64,000 nt of DNA, taken from contig BGZK01000763.1 of assembly GCA_005406025.1 (NCBI GenBank), positions 186,001-250,000 on the forward strand. The letters run 5' to 3'. Below are positions 1-11,580 of this stretch, piece by piece. The DNA comes from Eumeta japonica. Its lineage: Eukaryota; Arthropoda; Insecta; Lepidoptera; Psychidae. Below the pieces are notes generated by a model. It was given only the letters and a program-made list of their open reading frames with translations. It was not told where the DNA came from and searched no databases. Every line of letters starts with the position of its first letter. Within the stretch, counting starts at the first letter, position 1. The position numbers and the translations under genes are program-made.

Positions 1-472
1 TAGTGAGCGCCATGGGTATGGGTCAAGAGTGGACTACTGCGTCATTATTTTCGGCTCCTGCTTCAGATTGAATAATTGCAGTTATTGAAACGCCTTGTAC
101 TCACTTTGTCGGCCGCCCGAGTACAGGACGCACGTGCATCGAGAACCCGCAAGTTTTCAATGTGGGTCTTGCGGATGGTACTTATCATCCGCAACACCAT
201 AGACTAGGACCCACAAACTGGCACTAATGGTTAAACTCTATCCCAAAGGGTGATTAAAGTTCAGTGTTTCGACATATAAAACATAATAAAGTTGAGCCCG
301 TGTGAATTATGCTTTCATCATTGCCCTTAAGAATTTCGTTGCATTATTTGCCATCTACAATGATATCACATCATATAACAAATGACGCCCGTGACACAAT
401 TGCTTATAGGCATGTATAACCTTTTTATGAGCTCAAGTCACTTTGACGGGTATTGTCGCGCTGCCGATTTGC
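1..472. other. No gene recognised
   Basis: Non-coding as far as I can see. It contains a moderately GC-rich patch (about 100-230) with a small hairpin, GCGGATG and CATCCGC around an 8-base loop, near 171-192. No reading frame here resembles a known protein. Confidence 0.4.
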
Positions 473-612
473 TATATATAAAACACTGCATTTATAGACG
501 TTCATAATTTTCTAGTACACTAATCATTATTATACACCAAACAAAATTGTACAAAATGGCAGGATTTAACGGCCAATCGATTCGTACAGCACAAGTACTC
601 TCGCACAACTAA
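473..612 (+). other. Candidate 18-residue small ORF with TATA-like promoter
   Basis: A TATATATAAAA stretch at about 472-482 lies roughly 30 bases before a TTCATAAT sequence (501-508), the usual spacing to an insect start site. An ATG at 556 has a very good insect start context (ACAAAATGG) and opens an 18-codon frame ending in TAA at 610-612. The peptide begins MAGFNGQ. I do not recognise it, and there is no AATAAA close behind. In AT-rich DNA such an arrangement can arise by chance, so this is only a candidate for a very small gene or a gene remnant. Confidence 0.2.
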
Positions 613-2104
613 TGCAGCTCAATTCTACATAAATGTATTGATATTTTTTTATTATTATTGCATTTATTATACAATTAATATTGCAACAAACTATTATGTA
701 TTCAAACAAAATTGCAATATTAAAATAAGTAATCGTTGCAATAATTGAAAGGGACTATATGCGATCGCGCCTTTTCTCAGTGGCAATCGAGTAAAATGTA
801 CGCGCGCACTTTTGGCTGCTCTCATGGCGTCATTTATAATTCTTTGTGCCGACGTGTAATATCCAAAACACGAGCTATTCAGCAGCGCGGCGCGGACCAG
901 CTGCCTAAGGCTTGCTTGCAATCTTGCTTCGGAAACCGGTGAATTCACCACTCGATTCGCCAATGCGGCGCGTCTAGGTACTCGGTCTGAAGTTGTGGTG
1001 AACGCTGAAAAGCAGTGTAGAGGGTTCCTGCTACACCACACACATTGCGTCTTACATACGCTCGCGCTTAAGACATGCGATATTTTAGGTGATTGTCATC
1101 GTGAGTGGTATATTATGGTTAATTTCTAATTTTTACATCAAATATTTTTGGAATAAATGCCTCTTACAGAGAAACAGTAGTAATGTGTAGTGAAATGTTT
1201 CACAAGTTAAGCTGATTTACGCAAAAGTACCTACTGGTTAATTACTACATATCCAAATTTCAAATGATGTCCAAATTAACGAAAATATACACCGTGAAAG
1301 ATGCAAAAAGTTTTGGTAACACCATCTTTTCTTTTATACTATATCAATCGTTAGGTTTAGCCCGATGGCTATCTGGTATTATTTTTTTTCTGCTTAAAAC
1401 AATTTTTCGAATACAGTTGCAGGCTTTAACAGAAAATCTGTACTACAACATTCTATTGATACGAGAGCCATATCTAAATCAGATTAAAGTCTAAATCAAA
1501 TCAAATTAAAGTCTAAGTCTAAATCAGATTAAAATGCAAAAATTAGTTAAAAATTAATCGTTTTGAAAGCGAATAAATCAGTATCAGATATATGTATCAC
1601 ACAGTCAATTGAAATAAAAACAACATGAAACCGGAGATACTTTAATGAATTATTTTATAACAAATAGAAATATGCATAAGATAATTAATATAATTATTTG
1701 AATAAAACATTTCTATTTAAACAGCTGAGCGACCGTCAATACAATCTATTTTCTATGTTGCCGCTACGTTTTGGCCAATGACAAGCCGCCAACCTAACAT
1801 GCGTAACTAAAAACGCTTGATTTGTAATTTTGCATGTATAATTTGATGGTTCACATATACTAGAGACTGTTTTGTAACGCCAAAAGACTAAGTACAATTG
1901 GTTCGTAATTTACAATATGTCACTGATTTCACCCTCTCGTAACCTGTAAGACTAATGTATGTGAGATGAAATGACGTTGTGGTGTACGGAATCTAATGAA
2001 AAACTATGATATTCGACTATATTCGTACGTTGTGCATAATATATGAATATTTTGATATTAGAAGAAAGCAGTAATTTTATTTTTGAGCAAAGTACAGCTT
2101 AGCT
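613..2104. other. Intergenic or intronic DNA, GC-richer patch at 745-1080
   Basis: Mostly AT-rich with no supported gene. About 745-1080 is clearly richer in G+C and CpG than its surroundings and is open for 115 codons on the minus strand, but that frame resembles no family I know. It could be a promoter or an old repeat. Around 1479-1533 a short AAATCAGATTAAAGTCT-like motif is repeated in tandem. The ethanolamine kinase exons imply that upstream exons lie to the left of the window, so part of this may be intron. Confidence 0.35.
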
Positions 2105-2360
2105 TCTAAAGAGCTTGGGGTTGTTCTATTTTATAAGGCACAAGTTCGACCGCATCCATTTGTCATCTCTGGGCTGAGGCACCCCAATATCAACTTTTAA
2201 AGACTTACCATCGGCGGAATTCCCAGTGGACTACGACAAGGGGGGGTCTTCATGAAAAGAGCGTACTCCTTTCTGAAAGACCGACAACGCACTCTGATGC
2301 CGCAGGTCTCTATGGGCGGTAGCGACCATCTATTTTTTGGTGACCCGCATGATCATTTAC
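2105..2360 (+). mobile_element. RTE-type LINE or SINE 3' tail, degenerate
   Basis: The stretch around 2270-2360 follows the pattern of the common lepidopteran RTE/SINE tail: a GCCGGCAACGCAC-like start (here GACCGACAACGCAC), then a GGCGGTAGCGACCA-like core and GGTGACCCGCATGATC. The sequence before it (AAGGCACAAG, TAAAGACTTACC) is also typical of this tail. Related degenerate copies lie at 29560-29670 and 31186-31280. Only the 3' end remains; no reverse transcriptase frame is attached. The family call is from memory of the motif. Confidence 0.5.
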
Positions 2361-2844
2361 CCTTTAAAAATCTCAGAAAAAAATTGTTTTCATTTTTGTT
2401 ATACGTAAAACGTTTACTAATGTAACATCAGTAACAACGTAAAACATAATTTAAAACACTGAATTTTATATACATATAATACCCAGTGTATCTGTATATT
2501 GAAGGTAGGCATGTACCTATTTAACATGAAAAGGGAACGATGGGAAAATATGTAATATAAGAAACTTTTAAGATTTTCAAGTTTTTTATGTCTGTCTATT
2601 CGCGCATATCTCTGAAATTTCATATGATTTTCACCGGTAGTTAAAACTTAACGTGGAACAGAATATAGTCTTTGATTTATTTAAATTGAATCTCAGAAAA
2701 AAAGTCATTCACATTTAAATATCCAGCTTGAGAAGTTACATAGCAAATAATAATTGTTAGCGTCGACTGCCTATAGATGTCACAAACGAACGAAAACGTT
2801 AAAATGAAAAAAAGATGCATGCGCTCAACCTAATGACGATGCGG

Positions 2845-3040
2845 GAAAAATTATAATGGGATCGGGGCCGAAACCGAGTGTAGAACTGAAATTGGAATCA
2901 AGAGCATGACCGAGCTCAAAACCAGGAATAGTATTGGGACTATTGAAAGTGAGAATAGAAGTGAAATTGACAGCAAAATTGTTCAATATAAAATATAACG
3001 AATATATTTTATGTCCACGCGGGCGAAACCGTGGGCGGAA
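2845..3040 (+). repeat. Degenerate GGGATCGG-type minisatellite element
   Basis: Short degenerate units built on GGGATCGGGGCCGA, GAACTGAAATTGGAATC and similar purine-rich blocks run through this stretch. It ends with the CGCGGGCGAAACCGTGGGC segment seen at the edge of many lepidopteran non-autonomous repeats. Related patches lie at 43795-44160, 44850-44990, 52775-52985 and 53240-53420. The minus-strand open frame through it is a product of the repeat. Confidence 0.55.
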
Positions 3041-3460
3041 CTCGAGCTGTTCTAAAAATTGCAAATATAATTTAACGTCCTTTTCATCATATTGATGACG
3101 TTCAAAAAGTCTAAGATAAATTTAAAATATGTGGTTTAATTGCGTTTTAGAACGACATTTTCAGAGCTAGTTACAATATTCGGTTTTTACATTAGTCTAT
3201 CACAGACTTCATAATATTCCAAACCGTGGACCTCTTAATATTTTTAAGGTAGCTCAAAATAAACATAATTTATCCACTGTTTAATAACAAAAATCTTTAA
3301 TAGTATTAATATTTCTCCCACTACCAATCTTATAGTAATCAATGCTTAAAAACAGGCAGCTATAGAAATAAAAACGATACAGGTCCAGTTCCGAACGAAA
3401 TTTCATAAATACTTGTTGTCCTTTGCACTAAGATTTCAAGTAATAAATATTTATTTTCAG

Positions 3461-6400
3461 GTTTATCAATAGAAGAAATCGATTACAATCGATACCCTAC
3501 CAAACAATTTCAAATTTCATGGCTTCAAGTTTACCTTCAAACTTTTTTAAATAATAAAAACCCAACAGCGGAAGATATTAATAAATTATATTTGGAGGTA
3601 GATCAGTTCTCCATAGCTTCACACTTCCTGTGGGGTATATGGTCCCTTGTTCAGTATGAACTTTCTGATATAGACTTCGATTTTGGTGGGTAAGTAATTT
3701 GTCCTGACATTTTTGAGTATTTTTAGTAGCAAACCTGTTTGTTGATTAGTATTTTTACATATGTCATTAAAAACGTCATATTTATTCATATATTTTTTTT
3801 TATTATACTTGTTTTCTTTTCATTGCATATTTTAGGAATCAAACAAAATATTGTGTCTGTAGTTTATGTAAATATAATATTTTAGTAATCTGTACTTTTT
3901 TTTCTTATAAGAATTGCAAAAATGTTAATTTTCAAATTTTTTACACACTACTTATTTTGTGTTATTACCATGGTAAATTTTATACTAAACATAAACTATT
4001 TATAAAAGTTGACTGATGTCCATTTAAGTTTTATGAGCTCGCAAAGTATCTTACATTCTAATTCAAATGCTACAAATACACATTTTCAATAGTAGGGGAG
4101 CCCGAATCGCGATTCAGGATTTATTCGAGCGCGACAGATTAACATAAGGGGGCATCCTTGTACCCTGTTGAGTACCACCATATGAGCACTTTATTCTGAA
4201 ACGTGCGTCCAGCATAACCGATCAGAATAGTAAAAAAAAATGGATAACTAGAAATACTTGAGCGCGTCAAATCAAAGTATGGTAGGTTAATTACATGCAA
4301 CAAAGTATAAATTTCAATAATCTGACGATTTGAGCGTGACGCAAGGATCACAAATTTATAAATAAAAGTGACCTTGACTTTATCGAGCGTGGTCTTTTTT
4401 TTTGGTTTTAAAGGAATTATTCACGGATGATGGAAAAAATATATTCTGATTTCCATAAGCCGAAGTATCAAAAATTATCATTAAAATTTAGTGCGTGTAG
4501 CTGCAGTAAAGCATGTACTCCCCACTCCACATCTCTCTTTCGTAGCTACAACGTTGATAGATTTTTTATTTGCATACTATTTTCCGTGCATTTTTTTTTT
4601 ATACATTCATTGATTTATAAAAAGAAAATCTTGAAAAAAAATTTTCAAACTGTCAGATTAAGAAAACCCCTTCAAATAATCGTCAGGTTGTGGGTCAGCA
4701 CATCTTACACATCAAGCTGAACTGTCTGTATAAAAATCTGACGCGCTCGAGTTTTTCAAAATCTCGATTTCTTTTACATTTTCTAAAAGTCGCCAAGAGC
4801 TTACGTCACATCCGAATCGTCAGTCTTTGCAATGGGAAGTTCTTTCGGGTTCACTTAACATCCCCTCTGAAAATCTGACGCGCTCGAATAATTTTTTTTT
4901 ACCATTTTCAACTCTTCCATGCGGTCACCCCTATCGTGTAAACCGGCAGAATAACACCTCCGTTATCAGAGACACGTGGGAGTTATACACTATTTTATTT
5001 TAATATATTTTTTTACATTTTTGAAAACCTGTGGACGCTTCCCTCATTGTTCAAAGGATGTACATCACATAACGTTTTTTTCTTTCTACAATCTAAACTT
5101 CAAAATGTAATAGGTTCCCACGACGCTCGAGTAAATCGCCATTTAGCCCTTGGACTCCCCTATTACAATAATTCCACTGAGACCAATAGTAATCTTAGTA
5201 ACAATAATGTCATGTTTTTTATTTACATTTTAATAAATTACATTGAATACAAATTAACTACATATTAAGAATAAAAGTTGTTGTAAGGATTATGCTCACT
5301 ACAGATTATGAATTTATTTAATTTTTCTAAGCTAATTTCTAAGAACATGTGATTATAATGATAAATATTACTTAGTTTTGCAATAAAGGAAATAGAACAT
5401 GTACAATAATGAAACAAACTAATACAACAGATCCATTAAAATAATTTGCTGCTTTATAAATATATTTTATTTTATAGATCATGTAGATATTCAATTTGAA
5501 TTGCATGTTCAGTTTAAATTGAACATTTATATGAAATATGAAGACAGATTTAGTGCATTTATCAGAATTAATTTTAAAACAAGTTTCACAAAGAGCTGGA
5601 GTATAATTGGGCAAAGGATATTAAAAGACAATACCTTATAACGATGGCGATTTGCAAATTGTTGCATATAGTTTAAATACACCAAAACTATTTTAGTATT
5701 AGGACTTGCCTAATTTGTTAATTAGTACTAATTATTCCTTTCATTGTGTTTGTCTGGTATCTGTTGTTTATATCCATTTATTCAAAACAGTTACATTTAC
5801 ATTCACTTTTTTTCTTTTCCATTGGATTTATAAAGATGCACTCACAGATCCAAGCTAGGAGCATATTACCATATCTTTAACTTGTCCTGCAAATGGCAGC
5901 AGGTGATCACTAAAATAATTGAATAAATGAGATATTCTGTAAGACAGACCAGTGATTCATTTTCAACAATTGATATTTTTGAGAATTGCATAACATCGTA
6001 TCAGTATCTGTTTAAAGTTACATGTAGGAATGAGCATTGCAGATAAATAGATTGATTAAATGATGTATGCATAAACTTTTTGCATTTATATGCATTTATG
6101 CATTTAGTATAAACTTTTATTAATTATTTTCATAAATATATGTTTAATATATAGATTCCTATTGATAACAGGTTAATTAATAAATTGAAAAACAATTAAT
6201 TCTTTTGTTTTACACTAAGGAACATTTATACACATTTTAAGAATGAAAATTCCATAAAAAAAGTTTTGGTTGTAAAAGATTCTTAAGTGGTCATAAAAAA
6301 GATTATGCAGACATCGCAAGTATCCTTTTTTTTTTTCTCAATTCCCACGAATCATTTGGGATGCACTACTGGTATATGGGAAACTTTATACAGCAATGCT

Positions 6401-9400
6401 GCATCCCAAATTCTAACTGTTTTAATTAAACTGCAATGATTGGATGAACAAGTCACGACAGAATAGTATAGACACTATAACAGAATAGTATAGATAGTAA
6501 TAGAAAGAAAGAAAAACCGGCCAAGTGCGAATCGGACTCGCACACCGAGGGTTCCGTACATACCTGTAGGTATATAAGTAAAAGTTCACCCATCACGACA
6601 ATTATGTCACAGGTATTTTTATTGCAAAATGAATTCCATAATATTACAATGTGGAAAGCTGGAGGAATGTAAATTTAAGACAAAGGTCTCTTTATCGTTT
6701 CAGTAATCCTTTGTTTTATATTAACACATATCATTTAATTTATAACATAATTGAAATACCTACACTAGCCTTGCAGCAGTCTTGCAAAAGTTATTTTATC
6801 AAAGTTATTTATTTACAAAGTTTTTTAGTCACTATTTAGAAATCCGGTTCAGAAATACTAATTAAGTATTACATTTAAACCAGATCTGTAAATGGTGACT
6901 GAAAAAGGTATGAATAGTACCACATTGAACATTGGAGTGCGAAAAAACGTTATCTATAGTTGTACTACTTCTTGTAGCGCTAGTGTTTATTAACAGAAAC
7001 ATGTTTGTGGATGAAAAATATGTGGAAATTCCATTTTGGGTATTCATTCTAAAATCGATATTGAAGTCTTCCACAACAATTAGACGAGAACATGAAGTAT
7101 ATCTATTGAGGTTGCTGCCGTATATTGTTGTATTTATTCATTGTATTGCAACATTAATTTGACATTGTGGTGAACAAATTCAGTTACATTCACAATGACC
7201 GTTTGCAGCGCCTAGGTTATTTAAATAATATACTTTACATGATCCATCTGTCACGGCATCCTTACAATTGCGACGTACATACGCGATAAAATGTCCTCTC
7301 CCCATACTTAGAGATAAGTCGCGGTCAATGCGGTAACTACAATTATGTTTATAATTTTTTTTTCAAAGCTTAAAGGCAATGAAACATAAGTATTTGATAT
7401 GAATTTCAACTTGATACCTCTACGCGTTTATAAGGAAAAGGGTACTAAGTTCATAATTATTTAAAAAAAAAATATATGATGTAACTAAAAATTTAAGGTT
7501 TTCGGAAATTTTCCTTTATGTATGCTATAAATCGTTGCTTCGTGACAAATTTCAAGATCGACTGGAAGTACCCTTTAGGTTTTGATTCCCTTGCGAGTAG
7601 TTGCGAGTTTCAAAATACTTGGCTTAAATTGCTTTTTCTTTTGATTTCATTGGCATAGAAGTTTAATTTGTTACAGCTTAAAGGTATTATAGACCCGAGT
7701 CTGATATGAATTTCAATTAAATACCTCTACGCGTTCATGAGGAAAGGTGTAGTAAGTTTAAAATTTAAAAAAGATTTTTATTATATGATGTAACTAAAAA
7801 TTTATGGTTTTCGCAATTTTTTCTTTATATGTGATATAAGACGTTGCTTCGTACCAAATTTCTAGATTCTGAGTTCACGGAAAGTACCCTGTGATTTTTT
7901 TCACAGCTCCAAGGAGCAGTAGACCTGAGTATTTGATATACATTTCAGCTTGATACCTTTACGCGTTCCTGAGAAAAAGGGTCTTGACAGACAGACGTAC
8001 AGACAACAAAGTGATCCTATAAGGTTTCCGTTCTTTCCTTTTGAGGTACGGAACCCTAAAATGTGAACAAAGTTTTTGTTTTAATAATAGGTATGGCAAG
8101 TCAAGTACTTAAAGATTTTAATCAAATTTGTTATCCTTACATTCATTAGAAAATTATATTATTTATACATTTGAATAACTATTTTGTTTTTTTCTCATTC
8201 CCTGTAATCTTCATTCTACCAGTAGAACAAGACGAATGATCAAGTATACAAGCAAATATACTCTTGTTGCAATCAATATTTAAAATCCACATGCCTTATC
8301 TAAATTCGGTTTTAGCTACGGCCTTGTTGCCAATGAGTTTAAAAGATATTATTATATACCACCTGCGGCGAAAACGTAAGTAAAAGCGAGTATTACATAC
8401 GTAAGCAACTAAAATTATTATAACCGATTACTACGGCAAAATACTAGGTATATCTATATTCAACACAAAGCATCTATATTCAACACAAAGCGCGTCTGTC
8501 AAAAAAATTCTTGTAACAGACGTCATCTATTAGTGTTATCACATCCTACAGCATTGTAGATTGCTTCTAAATATTTAAACACGATTTTTACCTTTCATAA
8601 AAAGTCTTCGCTTAATGACGTTCGCATTTTATCAAACGATTTTACTTTAATTTTTATATAGGTATTAATTTAATTTTTCTGCTGTGGATAGAAAGTCATT
8701 CGTATCATATTTGTAAATATAGGTAAATAGCTTGCAACTTGTCATATTTACTCGAGTTTGTTTTTTAACGTCGGCACTAGCGTTGCAGGCCGTCACAATC
8801 TGTTACCTTATATCTTTAATATTAAATAAAATAAGCGCTTCCACATAATTTGCTCTCTCGATAACATATGAAAATATTGTCTCAAGACCTCAGAGCAAGG
8901 AGTATGTTAGAGATGATGAGTGAGCGGATGAGGTAAATAGCAATTTGCGTACTATGAATCGCAATGTATCGTGTACGACAGGGTCTACCTTTCGTGACGT
9001 AATATTTATAGGAGGGTCCACAGAAAATGTGACGTACAGTGATAAAGTTGGGGGGAGGGGGTGAAGGGGGTCTAAAAAGAAATTTAGAATGACGTATTTT
9101 ATGAACGGCCCCTGATGTGTGAACATTGTGCTGTGTTTATATTGTGATAAGCAAATCTTAGTTTAAAATTGTAGATCTGTACGAAAAATTATAAAATATC
9201 TAAACTTTACAAATAATTTTATTAAAATACCATTCGACACATTTAGGTATGTCTTTATGCGCCGCGTGGAGTGACTATCTTTTTATTGCATAATCCTTTT
9301 TAGACAGATAATTAAACTACATGTATCAAAACAGTTTTAAGTTAAAACAGAAAATAATAAGCTTGTTTAAAGTATATTCAACGTTTGATTAGATAGCCTT

Positions 9401-9500
9401 ATCAATTAAAACTCATTATATTTTACATTTCAGATATGCTGTAATAAGATTAGGACGCTATTATGAACTGAAAGATAAGGTGTTTAAACAATTAAGTTGA
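3461..9500 (+). CDS. eas: Ethanolamine kinase, C-terminal two coding exons
   Basis: Ethanolamine kinase phosphorylates ethanolamine with ATP in the cytosol, the first step of the CDP-ethanolamine route to phosphatidylethanolamine. Two exons are visible: 3461-3689 (acceptor TTATTTTCAG, donor GTAAGT, phase 1 at both ends) and 9434-9500 (acceptor TTTACATTTCAG, stop TGA at 9498-9500). Joined, they read IDYNRYPTKQFQISWLQVYL, then SHFLWGIWSLVQYE, then GYAVIRLGRYYELKDKVF and the stop. This matches the end of the choline/ethanolamine kinase fold. The HFxWGxW block and the following YAxxRxxxYY segment favour ethanolamine over choline kinase. The catalytic HND-type (Brenner) motif would be in earlier exons, which I do not find and presume lie left of the window. 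The 5.7-kb intron holds several repeats. An ATTAAA near 9785 could be the polyadenylation signal. The Drosophila name eas is used by homology. Confidence 0.88.
4093..5162. mobile_element. Non-autonomous DNA transposon with inverted ends
   Basis: The left end begins TAGGGGAGCCC and the right end, read on the other strand, begins TAGGGGAGTCC. Both continue after a gap with GATTTAyTCGAGCG. Inside, a TCGAGCG or TTGAGCG box recurs facing one way near the left end (4127, 4258, 4331, 4382) and the opposite way near the right end (4740, 4877, 5123). That is the subterminal-repeat layout of a transposase-binding element. No transposase frame is present; the open frames at 4139-4351 and 4427-4878 are not protein-like. 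It lies in the ethanolamine kinase intron. The superfamily is not clear and the target duplication could not be settled. Confidence 0.65.
5163..6518. other. Ethanolamine kinase intron, no feature recognised
   Basis: AT-rich intron sequence. A short direct repeat (GACAGAATAGTATAGA-like) occurs near 6457-6500. Nothing else stands out. Confidence 0.4.
6519..8060 (+). mobile_element. Lepidopteran GGCCAAGTGCGA repeat, expanded copy
   Basis: It opens with GGCCAAGTGCGAATCGGACT and GAGGGTTCCGTAC and closes with GACAGACAGACG, CAAAGTGATCCTATAAGG and GTACGGAACCCTAAAA. This is the start and end of a high-copy lepidopteran repeat I know by sequence. The last about 40 bases can fold (AGGTTTCCGT against ACGGAACCCT). 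Between the ends there are two and a half diverged tandem units marked by TACCTCTACGCG at 7413, 7722 and 7953, and an endonuclease-like fragment at 6862-7090. It sits in the ethanolamine kinase intron. Confidence 0.6.
6862..7090 (-). pseudogene. Endonuclease-domain fragment, GDFNIDF-type
   Basis: The minus-strand frame contains EDFNIDF (GDFNIDF in intact relatives) and, about 35 residues later, TRSSTTIDNVFS, the two landmarks of the endonuclease/exonuclease/phosphatase fold as found in insect mobile elements. A second fragment of the same kind lies at 25060-25430. Such endonuclease frames occur beside PIF1-type helicases in some insect Helitrons; that link is remembered, not shown here. The piece is too short to be functional and the ATG is incidental. 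Confidence 0.5.
8452..8491 (+). repeat. Perfect 20-bp direct tandem duplication
   Basis: ATCTATATTCAACACAAAGC occurs twice with no gap. It is a recent local duplication inside the intron. Confidence 0.85.
8880..9125 (-). repeat. Dispersed repeat with GGGGCCGTTCATAAA motif
   Basis: On the minus strand this reads CAGGGGCCGTTCATAAAATA then CGTCATT, a run of C-rich sequence (CCCCCTCCCCCC) and TTACGTCACG. I know this motif as a repeat that recurs in many insect genomes. A related copy lies at about 21186-21260. The 78-codon minus-strand open frame follows the repeat and is not evidence of a gene. Confidence 0.5.
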
Positions 9501-10622
9501 TCATCATGTCACTATAATCACCCTATCTTACAATAGATGTGTATCAAAATTATGGTAAATGGAAATTAAACTCGAAGGCTAAAACGGAACTCGAAGATTA
9601 TTAATGTATAAAATCGTAGTAGCAGAATTATACTGTGTGCAATAACTTACTTTTATGTGTTAACCAAAGCGAATTTATGTAATATTATTTTATATAATGA
9701 ATTTGTAATATATTGTCAGCAACATTGTTTATTAATATGTATTTAAAAAATGTATTTTGTAATGTTTTTGCATATTTTGTACAAAATTAAAGTTTGGTCC
9801 TGTTTTGTTTGTTAATTACATACATGCATATTTTAAACAATTTAGATATGAATTCCTTAATAAATATAACATTATGTACGTCTGTTTAATTAAAACCAAA
9901 TATTTTCAACTAAAAATTTCTTCATTTCATTCCAATATTACAGAAATGTTTATGTATGAATTCTAAAAAAGTTGAAAGTGGGTTGAACTTGAAAGTTAAA
10001 ACTTTATAATTAGAATCATAGTAGAGATTAGCTTTTAGAGCTTTATCATTGATATAGAGAAGTTCTAAGTCTAATACTATAAAAAATAAATAGTCAATGA
10101 ACTGTGATCATATTTTTTTTGTATTTTTCTAACCGATTTTTGCACATTGGTGATTTTTTTGAAGTTTTATAAAATAAAATCATCTAATTATTCAGTAAAA
10201 GGAGGAGAAACTTTTATTATTCTAACTCTAACACCATATTAGAGTATAATTTCAGCTTATAAAGTTCTACACATCAAAAACGTTTTACAGGTTTCATCCC
10301 CAGCTCGGACCGCATGAACATAGAATAAATTGCTATATATTTTATATCGAATCGCGAGTCGCAACTGTGGCCACCGTAATATTGGTCCCAATCCTGCTCC
10401 CGGTCTGTTTGTTTTTAAATACCTCTTCCATGCCACCGAACTGCTCGAACAGCTAGCTAGCTATTAATGAATACTCATGAAAAATATACGTAATGAAAAA
10501 ATAAGGCGGTGAAACCGGATAAAACTACATCATGTAATATTCTGGTGTATAAACTATTACCATATCAGATTCTGTCATGAGGAGTTCGCGAACAATTGAC
10601 AAACAAATTACATTCTAAAACA
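9501..10622. other. Ethanolamine kinase 3' UTR and AT-rich spacer
   Basis: The first about 300 bases are probably the 3' untranslated region. Beyond that I see AT-rich spacer with a short GGTCCCAATCCTGCTCCCGG patch (10383-10402) resembling the minisatellite family found elsewhere in the window. Confidence 0.35.
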
Positions 10623-11580
10623 CTAAAAATATATTCTATCAGCATTTCTAATACCACCCAGAGTAGTTTTTCTCGAGTATCTAATATACTGACATCTCTC
10701 TACATAAAGTTTTGTTATGTGTATAGATGATTGGCGGCGCGCGAAAAACAACACTAAGAATCTATATATACCAAACGGAAAAATCATCGCACTTTTTTGA
10801 TTAAACAATAAAGGACTTGTTATCGTCTTTTTAAGTATCAAATTCAAAGTAAAGATCAAGGGCGTGCTCGAGTGCCCTGTCGCGGAAATCCGCAGGACGT
10901 CCAAACGTCCTTGAGGCTGCTCGATTATGAACGAATCCGCGCTACCTGCGTCGCGATGCGACGTCTTTCTCTTCTCAATAGTTTTCACCATCGAAGTAGA
11001 AAAGCATAGAAGTATTCCTACATAAACAAAATGACTAAACGAAATTTGCTTCGTAGTAGGCGTGGCATACGATTATTGGCTTCGCCGCCGTACAGATGTT
11101 CATTATTCTTTCTCTTTCTCTCGTCAACGAGTGTCATTTTTTCTCTTTTTCTTCAGTTAAGAAATAAGTGTTATTCGAAATTACATCTAAAAAAAATAAT
11201 AATAAGGTCCTTGGTAAGAGATTTAACTAATTTAAAAATATGTCGTATATCCTCATTTACAATTGTGTGAGTTATGTGCCACGAATGAAAATAAACTTGT
11301 TCAATGTTATAATTCTATGCTTTTCTATTTATGGTTTTCACCAATTTAAATCTGCCAAAAGTGCAATAACGATAAGATCTATCGTTTTCAACAAGCACGC
11401 ATGTTATGTGTTTGGTAATTACCTATATGATTTGAGCAATTTTAGGCATGGTCTCGAGTATTCCGTTGATCTTCCGTAGGGCGCCGCACGCCCGAAGCGC
11501 ATTTCCGCTTTCGGTGTGAATGAGCAACCAAGAGGATCCTCTAGCGTGCGCGAGAATTTTCCGATCGATGTGAGCTAACA
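10623..11580. other. Two GC-richer islands of unknown nature
   Basis: 10855-10990 and 11440-11580 are much richer in G+C and CpG than their surroundings. The first has GGACGT CCAA ACGTCC (10894-10909) and CGTCGC GAT GCGACG (10949-10963) dyads. Open frames of 122 codons (minus, 10623-10991) and 79 codons (plus) exist but resemble no protein I know. They may be promoters or old repeats. Confidence 0.3.

Noticed and set aside
694..1041. 115-codon minus-strand frame in a GC-richer patch
   Set aside because: No recognisable motif, no supporting splice or start signals; GC-rich stretches stay open by chance.
10623..10991. 122-codon minus-strand frame
   Set aside because: Half of it lies in AT-rich sequence with random-looking composition and it matches no family I know.
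11031..11479. Two overlapping 79-codon plus-strand frames
   Set aside because: Low-complexity hydrophobic translation typical of AT-rich non-coding DNA.
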